NCBI GenBank assembly: GCA_018713055.1
Contig: DVFW01000024.1
Location: forward strand, 1 to 64,000
Source: Scatavimonas merdigallinarum
GTDB taxonomy: Bacteria > Bacillota > Clostridia > Oscillospirales > Acutalibacteraceae
DNA: 64,000 nucleotides
Direction: 5' to 3'
In this document: positions 25,248 to 34,127 of the stretch, in pieces
Layout of the letters: each line of letters begins with the position of its first letter
How positions within the stretch are numbered: the first letter of the stretch is position 1
The notes under the pieces: model-generated
Seen by the model: only the letters and a program-made list of their open reading frames with translations
Told to the model about the DNA's origin: nothing
Databases searched by the model: none
Program-made: the position numbers and the translations under genes

Positions 25248-26111
25248 TCACCACCAGCGGTCGTAAAATTTTGAAACGCCCCACTGGCAGACAAAATTTT
25301 GCGACTCGTGCCAATCGCTTTCAATATAGGTACCGTAAAAATAAAGAATCCGGTGCTGAACCGCTGCACGGTTTTGGTCAAAAATATAGGTAACGGCATT
25401 TATTGCGTCAATATTTGGGTATTCATACCAGCCGTCGTAGCCGTTCCCTTCCATAACCTCTTTAATGCTTCCATACCCGTCAAATATCATTGCGTCACGC
25501 AACGTTTGAGCAACAAGCGCGCAACCTGTAAAGCCTTCTGTTCCGGCTTCACCCATTACAATCCGCTGCGCGTAATAGCGGTCTTCCTCCGTAAGCACTA
25601 CGGGAGAAGTAGAGTAACCCGGGTCGGGATTATCAATTGCAAAAAAATACCCTGCATCCCATTGCTGCTGGTAAAGCGCCTGTTTATAAGCAAGTTCCTC
25701 CGGCGTTTCCTGCACCGGCGGGTCGGTTTCTGCTTCCGGCTGTGTTGGTTCCTCGGTAGGGCCTTCTGTCTGCGCCTGCGTTGCCTCCGGCGGCTCTGTA
25801 CTTTCGCTGGGTATTTGCGTTGCCTTTTCTGTTGGAGTTTCCGTCGGTTTTTCTGCCTGTGCCTGCGTTTCCGTTGCAGTGCTGTCGGTGGCTTGCTCCA
25901 CTGCAGCAGAAGCGTTTGCATCCTTCTGCGTCGCACGGCCTATATATACGGCTTCAAAAAGCGGGTCGTTATATGGGCTGCCGGAAAAGGGCTGCACAAG
26001 CGCTTTGTTTGTCTGCAGTGCCGCAGCTTCATTTGTACCAGGAAAAAAACTTCCTGACAGACCGAAAATTATAATAGAAACTGTAAGCACACAGGAAAAA
26101 ACTTTTTTCAT
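25248..26111 (-). CDS. Secreted SleB-like cell wall hydrolase
   Basis: 287 residues. A signal peptide (MKKVFSCVLTVSIIIFGLSG) is followed by a Thr/Glu/Pro/Gln-rich linker (about 65-145) and a C-terminal Hydrolase_2/SleB-type domain: EEDRYYAQRIVMGEAGTEGF, with the expected catalytic Glu in GEA, then CALVAQTLRDAM. SleB relatives cleave cortex or vegetative peptidoglycan. The linker suggests an extracellular wall-spanning protein. ATG at 26111 follows AAGGTG by 6 nt and is better than a GTG three codons upstream. A consensus promoter lies about 50 nt upstream. Confidence 0.8.
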   Translation of the reverse strand: MKKVFSCVLTVSIIIFGLSGSFFPGTNEAAALQTNKALVQPFSGSPYNDPLFEAVYIGRATQKDANASAAVEQATDSTATETQAQAEKPTETPTEKATQIPSESTEPPEATQAQTEGPTEEPTQPEAETDPPVQETPEELAYKQALYQQQWDAGYFFAIDNPDPGYSTSPVVLTEEDRYYAQRIVMGEAGTEGFTGCALVAQTLRDAMIFDGYGSIKEVMEGNGYDGWYEYPNIDAINAVTYIFDQNRAAVQHRILYFYGTYIESDWHESQNFVCQWGVSKFYDRWW

Positions 26112-26162
26112 ATGGTTCACCTTGTTTAAAAATAAAGCCTTTGCATATGCATATACAGATTC

Positions 26163-26191
26163 ATTATATAAGAAAACAGCAAAGAATGCAA
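26163..26191 (-). promoter_or_regulatory. Predicted promoter of the SleB-like gene
   Basis: Minus strand: TTGCAT (26186-26191), 17 bp, TATAAT (26163-26168). Confidence 0.75.
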
Positions 26192-26467
26192 TGAAAAAGA
26201 CTTTTATATATATAAATTTTCATGTGTTCCTTGTTTTATTTTAGGAAGCAGCGCAAATGGTATGGCAATATAAATAGAAAGCTTTCCCCTTGCTATTTGA
26301 CACAATTTTTTATAAAATCTTAATAAAGGTATTTAAAAGCATGCACTTGCTATTGAAACGCCGGCCGTGTTTTTTAATTGTATCTTAGTTTACATTCTTT
26401 CTGTTTGGATTGTTTTATACTAAAATTTGTAAAAATAAAGTTTAGAAGGGTTGGAAAGTATAAACGT
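26192..26467. other. Divergent upstream region of leuB
   Basis: AT-rich. A possible plus-strand promoter near 26297 has TTGACA with TTAATA at 17 bp. I looked for a leucine T-box and found neither the T-box bulge sequence nor a terminator hairpin. Confidence 0.4.
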
Positions 26468-27544
26468 ATGAAGCATTATAAAATTGTTTTATTAAAAGGC
26501 GACGGTATTGGCCCCGAAATTGTAGACGAAGCCGTTAAGGTGCTTGATAAGGCGGCGCTGGAATTTAACTTTTCGGTAACGTATGATTATGCAGACCTTG
26601 GCGGTGTGGCAATAGACCGCACCGGCGTCCCGCTGCCGGACGTTACAATTGAAAAATGTAAAGCGGCTGATTCTGTTCTGCTGGGGGCAGTGGGCGGTAC
26701 AAAATGGGACACGCTTCCCGGCCACCTTCGCCCGGAGGCCGGATTGCTGGGGATCAGGGGGGCGCTTGGCCTGTTTGCAAATTTGCGTCCGGCAGTGATT
26801 TTTGAGCCTTTAAAGAAAGCATCTCCTTTAAAGGATGAAGCGATTGGCAAAGCGTTGGACATTTTAGTTGTCCGTGAGCTTACCGGCGGCATTTATTTTG
26901 GAAAGCGGGGACGTACAGAACAAAACGGAGCCGCTTGCGCTTATGACACGGAAATGTACAGCGTACCGGAAATTGAAAGGATTGCAAGAGTAGCGTTTGA
27001 CATGGCGATGAAACGCAAAAAAAGGCTAACAAGCGTGGACAAAGCAAACGTGCTGGAGTCTTCCCGGCTTTGGCGTGAAACAGTCATACGTATAGCCAAG
27101 GAATTTCCGCAGGTAGAACTTAATCATATGTATGTGGACAACTGCGCCATGCAGTTGGTACGCAATCCGGGTCAGTTTGACGTGATTGTAACATCCAATA
27201 TTTTCGGCGATATCTTATCGGACGAAGCTTCCATGATCAGCGGATCGATCGGTATGCTGGCCTCCGCCAGCCTCAACGGGGAAAAAGCGGGACTATACGA
27301 GCCGATCCACGGCTCCGCGCCGGACATCGCAGGCAAAGGAATTGCCAATCCTCTTGCCACCATTTTATCTGTTGCGATGATGCTGCGCTATTCGTTGGAA
27401 CAAAAAGAAGCTGCGGCCGCAATAGAAAGTGCAGTCAATCGGGTGCTTGAAACATACCGGACCCCTGATATTTATACGGAAGGAACAAAAAAAGTTTCCT
27501 GCAAGGAAATGGGAGATTTGGTCTGCTCTTTGCTTGAAAAATGA
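26468..27544 (+). CDS. leuB: 3-isopropylmalate dehydrogenase
   Basis: LeuB oxidatively decarboxylates 3-isopropylmalate in leucine synthesis using NAD. 358 residues, with KIVLLKGDGIGPEIVDEA at the start, LLGAVGGTKWD, the substrate loop LLGIRGALGLFANLRPA, DKANVLESSRLWR and IFGDILSDEASMISGSIGMLASASL. The last contains the metal-binding aspartates and the residues range about 235-260. ATG at 26468 begins the conserved region. An upstream in-frame extension is not conserved in type. No other leu gene is in the window. Confidence 0.95.
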   Translation: MKHYKIVLLKGDGIGPEIVDEAVKVLDKAALEFNFSVTYDYADLGGVAIDRTGVPLPDVTIEKCKAADSVLLGAVGGTKWDTLPGHLRPEAGLLGIRGALGLFANLRPAVIFEPLKKASPLKDEAIGKALDILVVRELTGGIYFGKRGRTEQNGAACAYDTEMYSVPEIERIARVAFDMAMKRKKRLTSVDKANVLESSRLWRETVIRIAKEFPQVELNHMYVDNCAMQLVRNPGQFDVIVTSNIFGDILSDEASMISGSIGMLASASLNGEKAGLYEPIHGSAPDIAGKGIANPLATILSVAMMLRYSLEQKEAAAAIESAVNRVLETYRTPDIYTEGTKKVSCKEMGDLVCSLLEK

Positions 27545-27573
27545 TCAAACACCAATTAAAAGGATTTTTATAT

Positions 27574-28272
27574 ATGAATCAATATGATATGCACACACAT
27601 CTTCTTCCAGGAATTGACGATGGCGCCAAAACCCTGCAGGACGCTTTGCAGCTTGTAAAAAAGCTGCAAAGCGATGGCGTTACACATATTGCGCTTACCC
27701 CCCATTTCTATTCGGACAGGGAAAGCCTTTCAGATTTTTTAACAAGGCGTGAGCAGGCGTATCATGTTTTACTGCAGGCGCCTGTTCAGGGGATTACCTA
27801 TATCCTGGCAAGTGAAGCCTATATTACAGACTATATTTTTAATAATTCTTCGCTGCTGCCGCTATGCTACAGCGGGACAAACTATTTACTGGTAGAGTTC
27901 CCTTACAGCACAAATTTTGCCGCCAGAGGCGGGGATATGCTGTATAAATTGATGAGCAATTATGGGGTTTACCCTGTGATTGCCCATATTGAACGGTATG
28001 ATTCTTTAATGAAAGACCCGGCGCTTATATCTGAACTGCAGCAGATGGGTTGTAAAATGCAGATTAACCTGGGATCGCTTTCTTTCTTTTCACACAGGAG
28101 GAAGCTGCTTGGACTAATCAAGCGTAATCTGGTAGATGTTGTCGGAACAGACACACATTCTTTGGCAAGAGGCGCAGATTTTAACACAGGTATGGGTATA
28201 ATATCTAAAAAGTTGGGGGACAATTATATTGATATTATTCAGAAGAATAGTGAATTTGTTATTTTAAGTTAA
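27574..28272 (+). CDS. CpsB/CapC (YwqE)-type PHP tyrosine phosphatase
   Basis: 232 residues of the PHP superfamily. The metal motifs are DMHTHLLPGIDDGAKTL at the start, THIALTPHFYSDR, HIERYD and GTDTHSL. CpsB/YwqE enzymes dephosphorylate bacterial tyrosine kinases that control capsule or exopolysaccharide synthesis. No such kinase gene is in the window. ATG at 27574 follows AAGGA by 9 nt. An ATG overlapping the leuB stop at 27541 lacks a ribosome site. Confidence 0.88.
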   Translation: MNQYDMHTHLLPGIDDGAKTLQDALQLVKKLQSDGVTHIALTPHFYSDRESLSDFLTRREQAYHVLLQAPVQGITYILASEAYITDYIFNNSSLLPLCYSGTNYLLVEFPYSTNFAARGGDMLYKLMSNYGVYPVIAHIERYDSLMKDPALISELQQMGCKMQINLGSLSFFSHRRKLLGLIKRNLVDVVGTDTHSLARGADFNTGMGIISKKLGDNYIDIIQKNSEFVILS

Positions 28273-28320
28273 AATTTGTTAAAAAAGCGACAAATTGAAT
28301 TAATTTCCTGTTCAAAAGTA

Positions 28321-28349
28321 TTTACTTTCATTATCTCTTATGCTATGAT
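28321..28349 (+). promoter_or_regulatory. Predicted promoter of the sortase operon
   Basis: TTTACT (28321-28326), 17-bp spacer, TATGAT (28344-28349) with TG one base upstream. The start codon is 31 nt downstream. Confidence 0.75.
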
Positions 28350-28379
28350 AGGGGCAGATTCAGATAAGGAGTGAAGGAA

Positions 28380-29030
28380 ATGAAAAAATTTGCGGCCGTT
28401 TTGCTGGCAATGGTATTGGTAGTTGCTTTGGCAGTAACTGTATCAGCGGCTGGTATTAACGAGAGTGAACAGAAAGTTTTAGACGAACTTTCTTCTAAGG
28501 TAGAAATAGGGAACGGTTATTTTATGCTTCCCACAGAATACGTCAATCAAGCTGAAAATTATTTTAATACAATTGATATGACTCCACAGCAGGCTGATGA
28601 AATTTTAGAGTACATTCAGCAGGGTGAAAAGATTTTGGTCGACAATGCTGCAACAAGCCTTGATATGCTTACGTATGAGCAGAAAATAGAAATTATGGAG
28701 CTTGGCCAGAAGGCGGTTGGCGTATTGGGTATGACCCTTACCGTACAGCCTAAGACCAACATTGTTACCATTCTTGATCCCAATGGAAACGTTGCATTTT
28801 TGGCAGAGGCGCTGATTATTCCTTATACCACAGAAGAACCTACTTCTCCCTCAGACGGTTCCACCCCACCTTCTGGTAACGCGGGCGGAACAACAACCGA
28901 CGGAGACGCCATTAAAACAACCGGTATGTCTTCCGACGCAACGGCAGCTTTGGCTGTTTCCGCAGTGATCATACTGTTTGTTGCCGTAGCTGGCGTTTAC
29001 CTTGTAAAAACAAAAAAGGCGAGGTCATAA
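28380..29030 (+). CDS. Secreted wall protein, probable substrate of the adjacent class D sortase
   Basis: 216 residues: signal peptide (MKKFAAVLLAMVLVVALAVTVSAA), an alpha-helical domain of about 120 residues, a Thr/Ser/Pro/Gly spacer, then IKTTGMSSD, a hydrophobic helix (ALAVSAVIILFVAVAGVYLV) and the basic tail KTKKARS. That ending has the order of a sorting signal, with IKTTG in place of LPxTG. ATG at 28380 is 8 nt after AAGGAG. A GTG at 28371 is less likely. The sortase follows directly. The function of the exposed domain is unknown. Confidence 0.75.
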   Translation: MKKFAAVLLAMVLVVALAVTVSAAGINESEQKVLDELSSKVEIGNGYFMLPTEYVNQAENYFNTIDMTPQQADEILEYIQQGEKILVDNAATSLDMLTYEQKIEIMELGQKAVGVLGMTLTVQPKTNIVTILDPNGNVAFLAEALIIPYTTEEPTSPSDGSTPPSGNAGGTTTDGDAIKTTGMSSDATAALAVSAVIILFVAVAGVYLVKTKKARS

Positions 29031-29705
29031 ATGACGCGTAAAATTAAAAGAGAATTCAGTAGGAAGAATTTTATAATTCTTCCTATTGTATTTTTTATAG
29101 GAGCTTATGGAATTCTTTACTTTGCGTTATCCCCTCTGCTTGCACCGTTTATAGGGGTAGCGGACATGTTTTTTTCCGACCAGAAATTGGAGCATGACAG
29201 GGAATACAACAATATTTTTGTACCAATAGAAGATACAATTGTACAGGAAACGGTCAATGCGTCTGATATTACGTACCCCAAATATGGTGAAATGTTTGGG
29301 AAAATCAGTGTGGAAAACACATCTGTACAGGACGTTAATCTGTTCTTTGGCGACGGCAGCGTAGCGTTGCGCAACGGCGTGGGAATTTTTAACGGCAGCT
29401 TTGTTCCGGGCTATGGAAAAACCATCCTGGTTGCCGGCCATAACAATACGTATTTTAATGGCCTTAAAAATGCACAGGAGGGCGCGGTGGTGACAATCCA
29501 CACCAGCTATGGCAATTATACCTATAGCATTACAAAAACAGAGGTGCGCAGCGCTTCTGATCCGTCGGAACTGAATCTGGGTGCAGATGAGGAAAATCTT
29601 GTCTTGTACACCTGTTATCCCTTTGATGAGCTTGGTCTTACCAACGAGCGCTTTTTCGTATATGCCCGTTTTGTATCGGGGCCAAAAATCATTATGAACG
29701 AATAA
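29031..29705 (+). CDS. Class D sortase
   Basis: A 224-residue membrane transpeptidase. The N-terminal anchor helix (FIILPIVFFIGAYGILYFAL) is followed by the sortase barrel with the catalytic triad: His in LVAGHNNTYFNG, Cys in LVLYTCYPFD and Arg in NERFFVYAR. It attaches or processes wall proteins carrying a C-terminal sorting signal. The ATG directly follows the stop of the preceding gene, with GAGG 6 nt upstream, which supports the enzyme-substrate pairing. Confidence 0.92.
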   Translation: MTRKIKREFSRKNFIILPIVFFIGAYGILYFALSPLLAPFIGVADMFFSDQKLEHDREYNNIFVPIEDTIVQETVNASDITYPKYGEMFGKISVENTSVQDVNLFFGDGSVALRNGVGIFNGSFVPGYGKTILVAGHNNTYFNGLKNAQEGAVVTIHTSYGNYTYSITKTEVRSASDPSELNLGADEENLVLYTCYPFDELGLTNERFFVYARFVSGPKIIMNE

Positions 29706-29720
29706 AGGAGGGATAAACGC

Positions 29721-30578
29721 ATGCCGAAATCCGCCGTGGAAAGTACATTGGCAAAAATATTGTATTCTATATTTTCCTTTCTTCTTTCCATGCTGTCTTT
29801 TTTTCTGGTTTTGCTGATTATTTTACAAGCGACTTTTTTAAATAAAAATTATATTTTAAATATGGTCAATGATTCCAATTATTTTTCTGAGCTTTCTTCC
29901 GAAATTACAGAAGATTTGATCGACCTTGGAAATGCCAGCGGTATAAACGAAGCGTTTTTTGAAAATTTTGTAGATGAGGTAATTCTGCGCGAAGATGTGG
30001 CAAATTATGTTGAAAATTTTTATTCCGGGGAAGACACTTCGGTAGATACTACACACTTTAAGCAGTATTTCCGTGAAAAACTGGATGCATATATTGCCGA
30101 AAATAATCTTACGGTGTCGCAGGACGCGCGGCAAAATCTTACCACAACCGTCAAGGAAGCCGCCGGTATTTATGCCTCCCGCGTGCAGCTACCGTATTTT
30201 GACCTGATTGCAGGATATTTTCACCAGCTGCTTGCGCCAGTGTTTTATGTAACGTTGGCCTGCGCCTTTGTAGTGCTGCTCATTGCAGTTGTGATGATTG
30301 CGACCAATAAATGGAAGCACCGGGCGTATCGATATTTATCCTATTCCACATTGGGAACACTGCTGATGACGCTTGCCGTTCCCGTAATGGCTTATTGTAT
30401 CAATAAATTAGATAAGCTTGCAATTATGTCCAGAGCGTTATTTAACCTGTATTATTCCTGTGTCACACAGTTTTTAAATGCGTTTTTTATAGCCGCGGCC
30501 GTTTTGGCGCTGCTTTCTGCGCTTTTTATTTATATGCATTACAGAAGTAGGAAAAAAGCGATTATAGGGGCAAAATAA
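29721..30578 (+). CDS. Multi-pass membrane protein of the sortase operon, unknown function
   Basis: 285 residues. There is one N-terminal helix (IFSFLLSMLSFFLVLLIILQA), an extracytoplasmic domain of about 120 residues rich in acidic and Tyr/Phe residues, and three C-terminal helices (about 175-275). It starts 15 nt after the sortase with AAAGGAGG and is followed by a terminator, so it is the third gene of the operon. I do not recognise the family. Confidence 0.8.
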   Translation: MPKSAVESTLAKILYSIFSFLLSMLSFFLVLLIILQATFLNKNYILNMVNDSNYFSELSSEITEDLIDLGNASGINEAFFENFVDEVILREDVANYVENFYSGEDTSVDTTHFKQYFREKLDAYIAENNLTVSQDARQNLTTTVKEAAGIYASRVQLPYFDLIAGYFHQLLAPVFYVTLACAFVVLLIAVVMIATNKWKHRAYRYLSYSTLGTLLMTLAVPVMAYCINKLDKLAIMSRALFNLYYSCVTQFLNAFFIAAAVLALLSALFIYMHYRSRKKAIIGAK

Positions 30579-30617
30579 TACGTGTTTTTCTTTTACAATA
30601 GAAAAAATTTACTGTCA

Positions 30618-30648
30618 GGGAGGATGCAATTGCATCCTCCCTTTCTTT
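30618..30648 (+). terminator. Intrinsic terminator of the sortase operon
   Basis: GGGAGGATGCAA directly abuts its reverse complement (a perfect 24-nt palindrome), followed by TTTCTTT. Confidence 0.85.
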
Positions 30649-30736
30649 ATACTATACTGTTAGCAGAAGCCAGCTTATGAAATAAGGAAAAAGTGGAAAA
30701 GCTACAGAAATATGGACAATGGAAAGGAGCTCGAAC

Positions 30737-32278
30737 ATGAAAATTTTATCTGCACAGCAGATGCGTGAGCTTGAACAGCGTGCGGTAAACGAGGGAGCAA
30801 CCTATTATTTTCTTATGAAAACGGCCGGTCAGGCGGCCGCCCAGGTTTTGCTTGACCGAATGGGTGCGAAACAGGGATGTCAAGTGGCAGTTGTGTGTGG
30901 AAAAGGAAACAACGGCGGTGACGGTTGTGTCGCCGCCGGATATTTAAAACAGAAGGGCATTCAGGCGGTAATTTTATTGATCGACGGCGAGCCGCGCACG
31001 CCGGACGCCCTTGCGGCATTAAAAGCGGCTTCTGCTTGCGGTGTGCCTGTCTGGCGTTATTGGGAAAGCAAAGAAAAGGTTTTCGAAAAACTTGACAGTG
31101 CAGATTTTATTATAGACGCGCTTTACGGCATTGGCTTTCAGGGCGCCCTTTCGGAGCCGATGTATGAGCTTATACAGCGTGCGAACTCTAAAGGCGGCAG
31201 AGTCCTTTCAGTTGACCTGCCCAGCGGTGTGCAGTGCGACACGGGCCATGTTGTAAACGGCGCATTTCAGGCAACTATGACAGTTTCGTTTACCACGCTC
31301 AAAGCGGCGCATGTGTTGTATCCCTCCATGGATTACTGCGGAGAGACAGTCATAGCGCCGGTAGGTATTGATCAAGCGCTGGTAGAAGACAGCCCATGTC
31401 TGTACCAGACCGTAACGGAGCAATATGCATACGCAGCGCTTCCCGCGCGGAAAATTTCTGACAATAAGGGCAGCTGCGGAACGCTTTTTTCAATTTGCGG
31501 AAGCTATGGTATGGCCGGAGCGGCGGTCATGAGTACAAACGCAGCCTTACGGTGCGGTGTCGGGCTTGTACGCCTTGCGCTGCCGCGCTGTATTTATCCC
31601 ATTGTTGCAACACAGCTGGTACAGCCGGTATATATTCCGGTGGAGGATCGCGACGGTGGAATATCCAGCAGCGCTATTCCCTGTTTGCTGGAACAGGCGC
31701 AGCGCGCAAGCGCTGTTTTGCTCGGATGCGGGCTGGGCCTTTCTGAAGCTTCTAAAAAGCTGGTGCACGAATTTATACGCACTGTGCGGATTCCACTGAT
31801 TTTAGACGCCGATGGCATAAATGCACTGTGCGGACATATAGATATATTAAAAGAAGCAAAAGCACCGGTTATTCTGACGCCGCATCCGGGGGAATGCGCA
31901 AGGCTGTTTGACGTTACAGTAGAGCAGGTACAAAGCGCCCGCTTTGATTATGCGCAACGACTGGCGCAGGACTACGGCGTAACAGTGGTACTGAAAGGAG
32001 CGAAAACCCTGATCGCGGGTGCAGAGGGGGAAACTCTTGTCAATCCAACCGGAAACGCCGGGATGGCAAAGGCCGGAAGCGGCGATATCCTTGCCGGCAT
32101 GATTGCTTCACTGGCAGCACAGGGCGTACAGCCGTTTCAAGCAGCGGCGGCGGGTGTATATCTGCATGGCCTTGCCGGTGATTGTTGCGCCGAGAAGTAT
32201 GGAAAGCTGTCTATGCTCCCCACGGACATGGTCGAAATTTTGCCATACATTGTAAAAAACACCTTAACAGGTAAATAG
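30737..32278 (+). CDS. nnr: Bifunctional NAD(P)HX epimerase / ADP-dependent dehydratase
   Basis: This 513-residue enzyme repairs hydrated NAD(P)H. The N-terminal YjeF domain (epimerase) has VVCGKGNNGGDGCVAAGYL. The C-terminal kinase-like dehydratase has LTPHPGECARLF and NAGMAKAGSGDILAGMIASL with the catalytic Asp. ATG at 30737 lies 7 nt after AAAGGAG. An in-frame ATG at 30719 has no site. Confidence 0.95.
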   Translation: MKILSAQQMRELEQRAVNEGATYYFLMKTAGQAAAQVLLDRMGAKQGCQVAVVCGKGNNGGDGCVAAGYLKQKGIQAVILLIDGEPRTPDALAALKAASACGVPVWRYWESKEKVFEKLDSADFIIDALYGIGFQGALSEPMYELIQRANSKGGRVLSVDLPSGVQCDTGHVVNGAFQATMTVSFTTLKAAHVLYPSMDYCGETVIAPVGIDQALVEDSPCLYQTVTEQYAYAALPARKISDNKGSCGTLFSICGSYGMAGAAVMSTNAALRCGVGLVRLALPRCIYPIVATQLVQPVYIPVEDRDGGISSSAIPCLLEQAQRASAVLLGCGLGLSEASKKLVHEFIRTVRIPLILDADGINALCGHIDILKEAKAPVILTPHPGECARLFDVTVEQVQSARFDYAQRLAQDYGVTVVLKGAKTLIAGAEGETLVNPTGNAGMAKAGSGDILAGMIASLAAQGVQPFQAAAAGVYLHGLAGDCCAEKYGKLSMLPTDMVEILPYIVKNTLTGK

Positions 32279-32332
32279 CGACGTTTAAAATACAATTTGT
32301 ATATTTTTATATAACTATACAGGTGGTATGTT

Positions 32333-32857
32333 ATGCGCCGTTTTATTCCCGTTGCTGTTGCCATCGTTTCGGTCATGGCGTTTTTTGCAGCGTGTACCTT
32401 TTTTCAGGATAAACCGATTGAGCCCATTACAGATTTTTCTGCAGCGGCAAAGGTAACAGAAAACGATAACGTTTTCTCCTGTGAAGTCAGCAATACAAGG
32501 GCGGGGGTCGCAAGCGTAATGCTGACAGCCCCTGATACACTGCAGGGACTGTGCTTTAAATGGTTGGGAGGAGACGCTTACAGTATAGAATACAATGATC
32601 TGTTTTGCCAATCCAATACAGAATACTTACCGGCTACCTCTTTCGCGAGTGCTCTGGTTCATGTGCTTTCCGCCTGTTCACTTCCGGAGCAATTGACGGT
32701 TAAACAACGCGAGAAAGCGGTCACACGCTTTTCCGGCACATGCGAAAGCGGAAATTTTATTATTACCTGCGATAATAAAACCCGTTTTATACAAAAAGTA
32801 GAAATTGAAGAATTATCACTTATAGTAGAATTTCAAAATCAAAAAGTATTTGCTTAA
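32333..32857 (+). CDS. Small lipoprotein, unknown function
   Basis: 174 residues. The lipobox FFAAC ends a short signal peptide (MRRFIPVAVAIVSVM). The mature part is mostly beta-like with four cysteines and no domain I know. AGGTGG precedes the ATG by 6 nt, 55 nt after nnr, so it probably shares that transcript. A terminator follows directly. Confidence 0.75.
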   Translation: MRRFIPVAVAIVSVMAFFAACTFFQDKPIEPITDFSAAAKVTENDNVFSCEVSNTRAGVASVMLTAPDTLQGLCFKWLGGDAYSIEYNDLFCQSNTEYLPATSFASALVHVLSACSLPEQLTVKQREKAVTRFSGTCESGNFIITCDNKTRFIQKVEIEELSLIVEFQNQKVFA

Positions 32858-32893
32858 AAAGCCGCTGCTTTTGGGTAAAAAGCAGCGGCTTTT
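32857..32893 (+). terminator. Intrinsic terminator after the lipoprotein gene
   Basis: A 16-bp stem, AAAAGCCGCTGCTTTT / AAAAGCAGCGGCTTTT, with a 5-nt loop. It overlaps the TAA stop by one base. Confidence 0.85.
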
Positions 32894-33104
32894 CTGCGTG
32901 ATTTATACAGTGTCAAAAATGAACCGGCCTTAATAATATGTATTGAGTAATGGTATAAATCCAAATTTTTCTGGCAAAAATAAAAACACAGGATCATTGC
33001 TCAACTTTAAAAATCGATCCGCGGGGTCTGGAAAGCATTGCATTGCTTTAAGATCCAAATGACGTTTATCTGCGAATTTTACTTCAGAAAGGAACGGTAA
33101 AAAA

Positions 33105-33476
33105 ATGAACATTAAACGCGGTGATATTTTTTATGCCGATTTAAGTCCCGTTGTAGGATCGGAGCAGGGCGGCGTTCGGCCTGTACTTATTGTACAAAAC
33201 GACGTCGGCAACCGGTTCAGCCCCACAGTAATCGCCGCAGCGATTACCAGTCAGCAGGAAAAGGCAAAACTGCCCACGCACATTCAGCTTGGAACAGTCA
33301 ACAGTGGGCTTTTAAAGGACTCTGTTGTGCTCCTGGAACAGATCAGGACAATAGACAAACGCCGTCTGAAGGAAAAAATGGGCTGCCTCGACGGGCGTTC
33401 TATGGACATGGTTGACAAAGCGATTTCCATAAGCTTCGGCCTTGCGTCAAGCCATGCAATGCGGGAAGCTACATAG
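33105..33476 (+). CDS. ndoA: MazF/NdoA (PemK-type) mRNA interferase
   Basis: A 123-residue toxin that cleaves mRNA at short sequences. KRGDIFYADLSPVVGSEQGGVRPVLI, with key motif GSEQGGVRPVL at about 18-28, and the later VVLLEQIRTIDKRRL are family signatures, and the catalytic Arg and Thr positions are kept. AAAGGAA lies about 8 nt upstream of the ATG. The usual antitoxin gene (MazE/EndoAI) should end just upstream, but 32894-33104 has no suitable reading frame on the plus strand. A terminator follows. Confidence 0.93.
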   Translation: MNIKRGDIFYADLSPVVGSEQGGVRPVLIVQNDVGNRFSPTVIAAAITSQQEKAKLPTHIQLGTVNSGLLKDSVVLLEQIRTIDKRRLKEKMGCLDGRSMDMVDKAISISFGLASSHAMREAT

Positions 33477-33502
33477 GCATCCCGCAACGGATTATAAAGA
33501 AT

Positions 33503-33540
33503 AAAAGCTTCTTCGCATTGTGCCGAAGAAGCTTTTTTAT
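33503..33540 (+). terminator. Intrinsic terminator after ndoA
   Basis: A 13-bp stem (AAAAGCTTCTTCG / CGAAGAAGCTTTT), 8-nt loop and a TTTTTT tail. Confidence 0.85.
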
Positions 33541-33576
33541 ATAGGATATGAAGAAGGATAATTTATAATATAAAAG

Positions 33577-33891
33577 TTACTGGGCGCGCAAACGGAGCAA
33601 GCGGCCCGGATAAATTACGTCTGGGTTCTCAAAATTGTTCAGCTGCAATATTTCCGGTACAGTAATTCCATATCTTTGCCCAATGCTCCACAGCGTGTCC
33701 CCCGGGCGAACTACATACCACATCGGCGCCTGGCCCGCAGTTGTGGGGATCCGCAGTTGTTGCCCCGGAAAAATCTTATCGGGAAAAGCAAGGCCGTTAT
33801 ACCTTGCTATGTCGTTTACTGTTGTTCCGAAGTACTGCGCAATGCCCCATAGGGTATCGCCCGGTTCTACGGTATAATAAATTGTTGTCAA
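33577..33891 (-). CDS. Two-LysM-domain protein
   Basis: 104 residues consisting almost only of two LysM modules: YYTVEPGDTLWGIAQYFG ... PGQQLRIP and YVVRPGDTLWSIGQRYG ... PGRLLRLR. LysM binds N-acetylglucosamine in peptidoglycan. There is no signal peptide, which is typical of LysM proteins placed on spore layers by the mother cell. That role is only an inference. The start is a TTG at 33891, with AGGAG 10 nt upstream. Confidence 0.88.
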   Translation of the reverse strand: MTTIYYTVEPGDTLWGIAQYFGTTVNDIARYNGLAFPDKIFPGQQLRIPTTAGQAPMWYVVRPGDTLWSIGQRYGITVPEILQLNNFENPDVIYPGRLLRLRAQ

Positions 33892-33915
33892 AATGTTTGC
33901 TCTCCTTTCCTTTTC

Positions 33916-33952
33916 AGGCGCAGAAAAAACGGTTACAGCTTTTTCTGCGCCT
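33916..33952. other. Hairpin upstream of the LysM gene
   Basis: AGGCGCAGAAAAA and TTTTTCTGCGCCT form a perfect 13-bp stem with an 11-nt loop, 25 nt upstream of the LysM start on its strand. It may be a leader structure or a terminator for a weak upstream transcript. Confidence 0.5.
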
Positions 33953-34127
33953 TAGAACCTACTATAATATATACTCCACCGGGCAATAATGTGATTGTTG
34001 CAATCTGTATTTTCGGTGTATTTTTTGTATACAGCCTGTTTCTGTACTGTATGCTTTTTTGGGCAAAGGGAGGAATAAAACCATTCTGTGCAGAGGATAA
34101 TAACAAAAAGTACAGGAGGTAGCATGT

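Noticed and set aside
25127..25399. 90-codon minus-strand frame over the end of the SleB-like gene
   Set aside because: Overlaps the conserved hydrolase domain in another frame and spans the palindromic repeat.
26192..26467. Leucine T-box leader before leuB
   Set aside because: Neither the conserved T-box sequence nor a specifier/terminator structure was found.
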